This document shows positions 55,801 through 64,000 of a stretch of 64,000 bases of DNA, in pieces. Positions within the stretch are counted from its first letter, which is position 1. Every line of letters begins with the position of its first letter. The stretch spans positions 55,292 to 119,291 of the forward strand of contig NW_004457445.1 in the NCBI RefSeq assembly GCF_000313135.1, written 5' to 3'. A model generated the notes under the pieces. The model was given only the letters and a program-made list of their open reading frames with translations, did no database searches and was not told where the DNA came from. Origin of the DNA: Acanthamoeba castellanii str. Neff (taxonomy: Eukaryota > Discosea > Longamoebia > Acanthamoebidae). Both the position numbers and the translations under genes were made by a program.

Positions 55801-58800
55801 CACAAAACACACCGCAGACTCTGACCTGTACAAGAAGGGTGTCCTTTGCCCCAACGAAGCCGAAATGCGTGCCTACTATGTGTTGCTGGACCTCTCCTCG
55901 CCCACGCCGCCCTACTACGACGTGCGGCCCGACATCTACTCAACGCCCGAGATGCAGTTCGCCATCAAGGTACCTACTGTTGTCCGCGGCCACTTTACCG
56001 CGGTCAACTATGGGAGAGTGGTCTGCTGACACACAAGCGGCGTGGTCCAGGTGTGGGAAGCGGTCAAGGCGGACGACTGGTACCGCTTCTTCAAGGCCGT
56101 GCGGGAGGCCACCTACCTGCAGAGCTGTGTGCTGCACCTCTACTTCAACTCCATCCGGCAGAGGGCACTCCAGATCATGAACCGGGCCTTCAAGTACTAC
56201 GACCAACACTTTGCGTCCCCCATTTCCACATAACCATCATGACGGTTTACTTACAATCGTGTGTGTGTGTGTGTGTGTGTGTGTGATACGTGACCGTTAC
56301 ATCCACAGGGGTCCCTATCCAATCGCTGATCTCACCAAGGCGCTGGCGTTCGAGGATGACGCGGAAGCCGAGGAGGTGTGCCGATTCTACGGCCTGATCG
56401 ATGTCATGGAGAACACCACCGCAGTTGTGTTCGGAAAAAGAAACCTCGTCGGTATGTACACTCATCCGTGTGTATTAATACGTTGGTTATATATTTCTTT
56501 CTACAAATATTTTCTATGGCAATGTTGTCGTGTATTGCTGACGTGGCCGTGGTATGCTCCAGTGCCGAGGGAGGCGCGGCCGCCCATACGCACGTCGTGG
56601 CGGCTAATCGAGCCCAAGGCTGCGGGCCGCAAGATCAGCGAAATCGTGGAGGGTCCCAAGTTCACGGGGGAGAAGCCGGGCGAAGTCGCAGGTGCGTGGG
56701 CGCATTTCCTTAGCACCGAGGAGGAGTGGGAGGAGTGGCATCGCACCATGCTTTACCTGTGGAACAGGATGCTCTGATCTCTGCGCGTGCCTGCACTGTG
56801 CCGTGCCGTGCGTGCCGTGCTGTGTGAGACGAGAGAGTGTGTACCAAATTATTTATCTCTCTATCTCCACAATAAATGTTGCTCCCACAACATTTATTTG
56901 ATCGCGCGGCGCGACCGGTTGATGGTCGACGACTCACGCCTTTTTTTTCTATACTATGTTTGGTGGTCGTGCTGCAGATGTGGTCTTTGAGGAGGAACCG
57001 ATCGAAGAGACGGACGCCGAAACGATCGACATCGAGGAGCACGTACCCAAGGTCATCGCCATGGGCGCGAGTTTGCGCAACTCTCAAGAAGGGTACGCCC
57101 AACTCGACACGACCAACGACACACACACACCACGTGAAGAGAGAAAGCTGTGCCGAGGCTTGATTCGCGTTGACGCTCACCTCTCTCTTCAGACTCAGAA
57201 TCGCTCGGTCCTTTTCACCGTTCAAGTCCGTGGTCGCTCCGTTCATCACCGCCGAGCCGGAGGAGGACACCGAGGCCGACACCGAACCCGAACCCGAACC
57301 GCTGGCCCGGCGAGGTATGCGTCACTGCCGCTGTCGCCCCTCGTGATTGGTCTGGGCGAAACCAACAATACTGACTTTTCTTGTTATTTTATTGCTGTCT
57401 CCCACCAACTAACCAACCAACGATGCGCCACGAGAAGCGTCGGAGGTGTTCACCGAGACCGAGGACGAGGACGAGCGGGAGCACAAGCTCGAGATGGTAC
57501 GCAGCGCGCTGATCGAGGGCCTGCCGGTGCCCTCGATCTCCGGCGCGTCGCCCGTCCCGACGGTCTACGTGGCCGAGCGCGGCGGCGCGTCACGGCGTCG
57601 TGAGTCCTCCAAGCTGGACTTTACCGGCTTCGGCCTGTCCTCCTCCACGCTCCAACTGCCCGGCATGGCCATCAAGGGCGCCAAGGTACCTTTTTTTCCG
57701 GCCATTACTTTCTTTTTTGATTAATTATTCTTATTCTTATTCTTCTTCTATTTGATTATTATGGACAGCTGCCGCCTGTGCCGCCGCACCCCACGCCCTG
57801 GGGTTCGCTGCAGGACCTGCGATCGGCCAGCCCGCGCAAGGACCAGCAGCAGCAGCAGCAGCGACAACAAGCGGCAGCCGGCGGCGGGGCGCTGCCTTCG
57901 ATCACGGTCGCGCCCGATCGGGAGGAGCCAGAGGAGGCCGGCGGGCTCTTTGGCGGGTTCGGCGTGCCGCTGATGGTGACGAACGTGAGCGTCAAGTCCA
58001 AGGCCCGGGAGCAGGAGGAGCAAGCCGCGGCGGCCCGACTGGAAGAGGAGCAGCGACTGACCCGTCAGCGGGCCAAGGAGGCCGAGGAGCAGCGCGAGGG
58101 CGAGCTGCGGCGCAAGCTGCTGCAGGACCGCCGGCAGCGCGAGGAGGAGGGCCTCATCCGGCAGGCGCGCGAGGAGGCCGAGGCGGAGCGGCGCGAGCGC
58201 GAGCGCGCGGAGGCCGCGCGGCGACAGGAGGAGCGCGAGCGGAGGGAACGCGAGGAGCGGCTGCGACGTCAGCGGCAGGAGGAGTGGGAGGCCAAGGTGG
58301 AGCACCTCAAGCGCGAGATCAAGAAGGGGCAGATCCACTGGCTCTGGGACCGGTGGCGCAAGGCCTACCTCGAGAAGAAGGAGCAGCAGCGCAAGACCGA
58401 AGAGGTATCCGCGTGTGTCGTGTGTGTCGCGTGTGTCATTTCCTAATTTGCTTCTTTGTGGTTTGTGTGTAACAGGAAAGACAGCGGAAGCTCAAGCTCA
58501 AGCAGAAGATCGAAGGGCTGCTCAGTGCGGCGTCGGCGCCACCTTCGGCCGCGGTACACGACACACGACACACGACACACGACACACGACACACGACACA
58601 CGACACACGACACACGACACACGACACACGACACACGCAATGGAAATCTCAAGGCGCTAACCGACTCAACCGTGTTTTCTGATGGCATCAACGATGACGC
58701 ATAGGCGAGACTCAAGCGCGCTGGCTTGTCCCTCGGAGGGTCCCATCGCAGCTCCGTGACTCTCGGCGCCTCGTCCATTTCACTGTACGCCGCACCACAT

Positions 58801-61800
58801 CGCCCGCGCCTCTCTGGCGCTTTGCTTTGATGCGTCATCACGACCCTTGGCCAGCTGCTGATAGGCTTTTTCTTTTTCTTTTTCTTTTCTTTTCCTCGCT
58901 GCAGGCTCTCCTCGTACCAGATCGAGAAGCGGTCGAATCAGCTGCACGACTACCTGCGCAAGGCCAGGGAGGAGGCCCACGTGCAGATCGAAGGCTACTG
59001 GGCGTCGCTCGACCTGCCCCGGCTCGTCTACTCGCCGCTGGCGCACTCGCATCTCAAGCAACAGCCGCCCAACAGCCAAGCGGCCAAGGTAGCGTTTGCC
59101 CCCCCTCCCGAGTGTCAGCCAATGCGGCATTTTGTACTCAATCGCACACATGGCACACGCACCACCGCACACGCACGAAACAGGACATTTATTGGAAGCT
59201 CGTTGTGGCGGCCGAGAGTCTGCCCTCGGCGCAGCGCGTCGCCGCGGAGTCCTCGTCGCCGGCGCTGTGGCTCACCGCCAAGCTCACCCGCGCCGGGCTC
59301 CCGCTCACCCCGCAAAAGCCAGGGTACGTCGTCCCTCCTTCCTCGGCGCAGCCAAGCCCAATGGAATTCTGAGACTGTTTTAATATATGTGTCTGCACAG
59401 AGTACAAACGCTCTCGCTGTACACGGTGGACGGGGTCCAGACGGACGTCGACAACGACGAGGCTCCCGGCGGACGCCACGTCAAGCCCCGGCTGCACGTC
59501 TGCGTGACCCTCGTCGACGACTCTGCCCTGGTACGCACACCACGGCCTTACGCACACGTGTGCTCGCTTTAAGGCGATGGTGAAACCGAGTTCACTGAAA
59601 CGCCGCCTCCTGCAGAAGACGCCGGCGATCCGCGAGGAGTGCACGGGCAGTCGCGGCTTCGTGTTCATGTTGCCGCCCATGGCCGGCCCCGACGCCAGCA
59701 GCTACTGGGCCGGTCAGCGCGCCCGCCTGACCAGCTTCGTCGCTGCGCTACCGCCGCACGGCCGCTCGCCGCTGCTCGTACTCACCACCGACCCCGACTC
59801 CAAGGAGACCGTCGACCAGGTGCGCCCCACACACCACGCACGCACCGCACGCACGCACACCACTACACGTGCTGACGTGGCTTCGGTGCCGCTGGCCCAA
59901 GATCGAGCAGAACCTGCGGCTGTCGCAGCTGCCCGCTCACCTGGTGGGCCACCATGCCGTCGTGTCGCTGCGGCCCGCCGGGGCCTACCACCACTACTCG
60001 AGCGACCAGCTCGCCCGCGGCCTCGGGTGGCTGGCCGCCAAGGCGCCCCGGCAGCCGCTCCTCCTCTCCCTCCCCTTGAAAGGTACTGGACTCAACGTCC
60101 GCGCACCGCGCGACTGGAGCCTCAGTTGGCGACTCACACCGGCGCAACACACACCACAGACGTGCTCGAAGTCCAGGCCAACCGCCACCTGTCGGCCCTG
60201 TTCGCGTACTACTATCGCCTGAGCCAACAGCAACAGCAGCATGTGGGGCCACGTGGCCAGGACGAGGCGCTGTTGCGACCGGACGTGAATTCGCCGGCGT
60301 TCCCGCAGGCCGTGACCTTCATTCAGCAGTGGAACGACCTCGTCACCTACACCGCGCAAGAACTCACCAACGACCAAATCCAGGTACCCAGTCCCTCCTC
60401 GTGTCGTGTCGTGTCGTGTCGTGTCGTGTCGTGTCGTGTCGTGTCGTGTCGTGTCGTGTCGTGTCGTGTCGTGTCGTGTGCCGTGCGTGTATTGTGTGTC
60501 TTGTCGATGATGCTGATGTGACTGCACACGCGCCTACAGGAGGTTTCGTGGCCTCCGCAGCAATTCGCGGGCCAGCGGGACACCGTAGCCGACGACACTA
60601 CCCCACCAGCGGGGTTCGCGCTTCCTCCCCAGCGACTGGGCGCGCGCGAGACCCCGCTGCCGCCGTTCGGCTGGAACAGCGCCGAGAGCGTGAAGGCCCT
60701 CCGCGCCCGTGTCCTCGCCCTCGCCATCCGCGACTCGGATGGCCACGTGCTCATGGAGGAGATCGCCCAGGCCATCGCAGCCCATCGCGCCCAGACCGGC
60801 GGGGCGGCCGACGACGACCAGGAGCAGGAGGAGATGACCGTGGACCACGCCACGGCGACGAATGACGACACCCGCGACCGCCGCGCGCTGGCGCTGGCGC
60901 AGTTGAAGCGGTCGGTCGTGCTCGCGCTCTGGAAGTTCCTCGATCGGGTGTGCCAGGCGCAGCAGGACGGACTCCGCGCTGACGAAGACCACCACCAGCA
61001 ACAGCAGCGCAAGCAGAGGGTCTACCTGTTGGCCAAGCAGGTCGAGGAGGTCGTCAGCACGCACCTCAATCAGCGGGCCGGCGACGAGGGCGGCTTCATG
61101 CCGCTGCCGTGGCACCGCATCTTCCAGCTGGTGTTCGACTTTTTGGTGGCGGAGCACATCGAACCCGCGGCGGCGGCGACCGCACCACCGCTGCTGGGCG
61201 ACATCGACGACATCGCAGAACCCAAGGCCACGCCGGACGTCGACATGGCGATGCGTGTCCTGCTGCTGCCCTCGTCGCCGCTCTTAGCCACGCTGCCGTC
61301 GCAGCCAGCCACCACTGCGGCGACGACCGACGCCAGTTTCGCGTCGCCTGCTGCCGTCAGCAGCAGCAGCCAGGGCTTCAGGCATCGACGACCACTCGAC
61401 CTGCCCCCGACGCCCTTAGTGCTCGACGACCGCCGATCTTCGATCGAAACGGACCGTCAGACCGTCAGCGCCGCCGCCGCCGCCGCACAACAGCAACCGG
61501 TTGCCAAGCTCCGGCTCGACGACGAAAACGCGGCCGAGGTCCGCCCTCCAGCAGCAGCCGCCGCCGCCAGCGAGGAGGCCCGAGAAGACGAGGAGCTGGA
61601 GCAGGAGGAGGTGCCCGGGCGCGAGAAGGCCAAGCCACGAGCGCCGGTGGACAGGGGCGCCCTGGGGCTGGTCGACTGGTCGTTCCTGGTGGCGGAGGCG
61701 CTCGACAGGGAGGAGACCGGCGAGAATGCCGTCAGTAGGGGAGTCAAGCGCCGGGCGCCGGACAACGAACGAACGGACACGACGACGACGTTCGAACGAA

Positions 61801-62051
61801 GCTTCGTGATCGACGACCTGGGCAGAACGGAGGAGAAGAAGGTGAGATCCACGCCTGTCAAGAAGAGGCGCTACGTCGTGGAGGAGGACTTGGAAGATGG
61901 GTCGGGTCAGGGCAAGCTGCTGGACTCGTCATCTGATCCGCTGATGTCTTCGCGCGGACTGACGATCGATTCGCTGCTGGCCGACCTCGCGGCGGAAGGA
62001 GACGAAGAGCGGCGGCTGAAGCAGCTGCTTGGCGGCGTGGACTCCCTATAA
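52834..62051 (+). CDS. SAC3/GANP-family mRNA-export scaffold with RGG-rich N terminus
   Basis: Large protein, well over 2,000 residues in about 20 exons. The first exon (52834-54641 region) encodes an RGG/GRGG-rich, probably RNA-binding head and an acidic block (54110-54390). A phase-1 intron (54644-54729) leads to TEDDMWVFVPVDD and the SAC3 signature GTIQTMCSRAERSDEREGSS, then ALSVFEM. The SAC3/PCI helical region continues to about 56770 (MEYLCLEIMDRTDHPFHDVY, QEISIQKVFNP, DWYRFFKAVREATYLQSCVL). After it come acidic linkers and a long charged coiled coil (58000-58400). A C-terminal part recalls the end of MCM3AP/GANP (59180-61200), and a Lys/Arg/Asp-rich tail stops at 62051. Family members link transcription to mRNA export with TREX-2. 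Fusion to an RGG head is unusual. Splice phases support one gene. Confidence 0.82.
55752..55803. repeat. CACG-type microsatellite in a SAC3-gene intron
   Basis: Tandem four- and six-base units of CA and CG in the intron before the exon starting SDLYKKGVLCPNE. Confidence 0.85.
58555..58637. repeat. (ACACACG)n heptamer array in a SAC3-gene intron
   Basis: About eleven near-perfect copies of a seven-base ACACACG unit immediately after a GTACAC donor. Related CA/CG units occur in introns of other genes in the window. Confidence 0.95.
60401..60480. repeat. (GTGTC)n pentamer array in a SAC3-gene intron
   Basis: About sixteen perfect copies of a five-base GTGTC unit in the intron between exons ending NDQIQ and starting EVSWPPQQF. 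Confidence 0.97.
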
Positions 62052-62190
62052 CGAAGGAGGCTAATCTTGTAAACACCACCATTTTATCCGCCACCACACG
62101 TAAACATATAGCAAGCTTGGCACAGAGCTTAGAAGAAGTAAGGGGAGGTGGGGATGGGACACTACTTGCACGGACCAACTCTAGGCTGAT

Positions 62191-62320
62191 GGATACGGCC
62201 ATACTGCGCAGAAAGCACCGCTTCCCATCCGAACAGCGAAGTTAAGCTGCGCCAGGCGTGCGCCAGGCGGTGTTAGTACTGGGGTGGGCGACCACCCGGG
62301 AATCCACCGTGCCGTATCCT
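62191..62320 (+). rRNA. 5S ribosomal RNA with an 11-base internal tandem duplication
   Basis: The ends pair perfectly (GGATACGGC with GCCGTATCC). The body carries the conserved eukaryotic 5S features CATACTGCG, CCCATCCGAAC, GAAGTTAAGC, GTTAGTACTGGGGTGGG and GACCACCCGGGAATCC. A normal Acanthamoeba-type 5S is about 119 bases; this one is 130. The excess is an exact second copy of an 11-base unit (tgcgccaggcg) at 62248-62258 and 62259-62269, in the internal control region and the helix III/loop B area. It ends at a T5 run suitable for RNA polymerase III. Because the insertion alters promoter-element spacing and the fold, this copy may be a pseudogene or a variant; the rest is intact. Confidence 0.92.
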
Positions 62321-62324
62321 TTTT
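62320..62324 (+). terminator. RNA polymerase III T-run terminator of the 5S gene
   Basis: Five consecutive T residues directly at the 3' end of the 5S sequence, the standard polymerase III stop signal. Confidence 0.8.
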
Positions 62325-62488
62325 GTGCACCCCTCACACCCCCTCTTCTGTGCCAGTCACATCATCCACTTTTGCTGCGGACTGTGGCAGCGAGAGCGTG
62401 CACTCCACAGATCGACCTTTTCTGGACTGGAGTGATTGATGATAACGGTTTTATGTACAGGTAGTGTTGGTGGTACAAGGAAGAGCTT

Positions 62489-64000
62489 TCACGAGGGGAC
62501 CCGCAGCACGAAGAGCGGGATTTCGATGCGCGGGTCCACACAGCCGAAGATGTTTAGTGACACGCACACAGCGAAGCGCTGCTGGAAGAGGGCGCAGTTG
62601 AACAGGCTCCCACCCTTGGCGTTGGCGTCGGTGACCGGGTAGTAGAGCTCGATGTCGCGCCTGACCTCGCCCTTGGCCACCTGCACGCCGTCGGCCTCGC
62701 CATAGACTCGCCGGCTGCCGCGGCGCTCGACCACCTCGCGGCAGAACCCGTTGCCGCGCTCCTGGAGCACCTCGACCAGCGCCACCGTGATCGAGTGGAC
62801 CGGGAACCGGCCGTGCGAGTTGTCCACGCTCACGCCGATCTTCATCTCCTCGGCGTTGATGAAGAAGTACTGCTTCTGCAGCTCGACCTCGAACACGACG
62901 TTGCCGCTCTTCTGGAAGAAGATGTAGTTGAACGAGTTGTGGGTGAGGCGGTCGGTGATCGGCGCTGAGTACTTGCGCATGACCTTGGTCCGCAGCCGGT
63001 TCTCCATGCGGTCCGAGAGGCGGAAGCGGAGCGGGTGCTTGCGCGAGGTCATGTTCGAGTGCGGGAACGACAGCACCAGCACCGAGTAGGCGTGGTACGT
63101 CACCCGAAAGAACCCGCTCGACGTCTTCACCCGCCGATTGAATGACGGCGGCAGATCACGATCTGGAGACCATATTCAACACATATGAGAGAAGTAGTCA
63201 AGGAGAGTCAGCACATGTTTGACTTGTTTTGACTGTTGACTTTTTCCCCCAGCGGAGGCGTACCGGCGATGGTCTTGCGCGGGATGGGCACGCGGAAGGG
63301 GTAGTGGTAGGTGCCGCGGAAGAACATGTGCTTGTTCTTCTTGCGCTCACTCCACTCGGTGTTGCCCGACAGAGGCACGTATATCTCCACCAGCGTGCTC
63401 TTCTCTTCAGTCTGCTGGACGAGAGCGGTCAGATCACTGCGTTTCCAGTGCGTGTGCGACAGGACGTGCGCGTTTGTGGGCTCTCAGCGAAGACGTACCG
63501 CGTTCATGGAGAGCGATTCGGCGTCGATGGCCTTGAAGCATTCCTCGCCCACGAGGGCCAGGTAGAGCCCGTGCGTAGTGATCGACTCGGAGTAGATGTT
63601 GAGCACCACCTCGCCTGTGAGAAACTGCTCCGCCACCAGACACGACCATCAGCATTCTCGAGTTGTTGTGTGTGTCATGTGTATCGTGTGTTGCGTTCGC
63701 GAGAGCCTAATACCTGCTCTTCGTCTTCGTCTTCGCTGCAGCGGAACGAAGTGTGATCGAGGTGGACGAACGCCTCGTTGGAACCGAACCAGAACTTGCG
63801 CTTGACGCTGTAGGTGTCCCTGAACCTCGCCTTCCACGACCCGTCGCCGGTGCTCACGCTCCCTCTCCGACGCCCCTCCCCTCCCGCCGCCGCCGTGGTC
63901 GTCGTCGTGGCTCGCTCGCTCGGGCTGCACTCGAGGAAGTGCTGATGTCGGGCGTACTACATTTGTCGACAAAAAATGGGTGAGGGCAACATGATGGAGA
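62489..64000 (-). CDS. Arrestin-domain protein, 5' end beyond the right edge
   Basis: Exons on the minus strand. 63958-63710 follow an acceptor TGTAG and contain a Thr/Ala/Gly-rich stretch, then WKARFRDTYSVKRKFWFGSN and EAFVHLDHTSFRC. Next come TGEVVLNIYSESITTHGLYL with LVGEECFKAID (near 63600), STLVEIYVPLSGNTEW and FFRGTYHYPFRVPIP (near 63330). The last exon runs from about 63160, with FFRVTYHAYSVLVLSFPHSN, QKQYFFINAEEMKIGVSVDN and SITVALVEVLQERGNGF, and stops at 62489 after RVPS. GEVVLNIY, the YPFRVPIP strand and the C-lobe signature VSVDN are typical of the alpha-arrestin/arrestin fold. Alpha-arrestins act as adaptors in trafficking of membrane proteins. No PPxY motif is visible in the part seen. 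The first exon lies beyond the window. Confidence 0.83.

Noticed and set aside
60401..60480. Regular array that could suggest a CRISPR or other repeat-spacer system
   Set aside because: The unit is five bases with no spacers; it is a plain intronic microsatellite in a eukaryotic gene.

Overview
The window is nuclear DNA of a free-living amoebozoan, most likely Acanthamoeba. The signs are very GC-rich, intron-dense genes, short introns (about 50 to 110 bases) that often open GTACC or GTACG, a tetraspan protein, TKL kinase, hybrid histidine kinase and cyst-wall-type lectin in one locus, and a 5S rRNA of the Acanthamoeba type. The species call is an inference. Two assembly gaps (14056-14210 and 26742-26770) are present. 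The second is flanked by two copies of the same segment, so it is probably an assembly fault. Exon boundaries were placed by eye from GT/AG sites and reading frame.

Layout. Minus strand, 1-17339: the 5' part of a helical-repeat protein that runs off the left edge; a selenoprotein W-like gene with an in-frame TGA; a 10.4 kb gene for a bacterial-type alpha-2-macroglobulin carrying two ubiquitin folds; a small tetraspan protein interrupted by a gap; and a peroxisomal 4-coumarate-CoA-ligase-like enzyme. Plus strand, 17649-23450: a Tctex-type dynein light chain and a SANT plus C2H2 nuclear factor. Minus strand, 24247-37502: a PAS hybrid histidine kinase, mitochondrial Phe-tRNA synthetase, a hormone-sensitive-lipase-like esterase and a FRAG1/DRAM/SFK1 membrane protein; a small plus-strand candidate lies at 28951. 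Plus strand, 37962-48532: a secreted DUF4114 plus choice-of-anchor-A protein (Jonah-lectin-like), a DEAD-box helicase, a P5-type protein disulfide isomerase, a TKL kinase and a DHRS12-like dehydrogenase. Minus strand, 48595-52526: an F-box/LRR protein and a four-CBS-domain protein. Plus strand, 52834-62051: a large SAC3/GANP-type mRNA-export scaffold with an RGG-rich head. A 5S rRNA gene with an 11-base tandem duplication follows, then an arrestin-like gene that runs off the right edge.

Neighbouring genes do not form pathways; this is an ordinary gene-dense protist locus. The standout is the alpha-2-macroglobulin. At the position where this family carries its protease bait region, it has a complete ubiquitin fold. 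Once a phase-2 intron is removed, that fold ends in the canonical LRLRGG followed by more protein. The CSEQ thioester lies downstream, a second ubiquitin-like fold sits at the N terminus, and no signal peptide is visible. This looks like a cytosolic thioester trap whose bait is ubiquitin itself, or else a polyprotein cut by deubiquitinases. I know of no described example.
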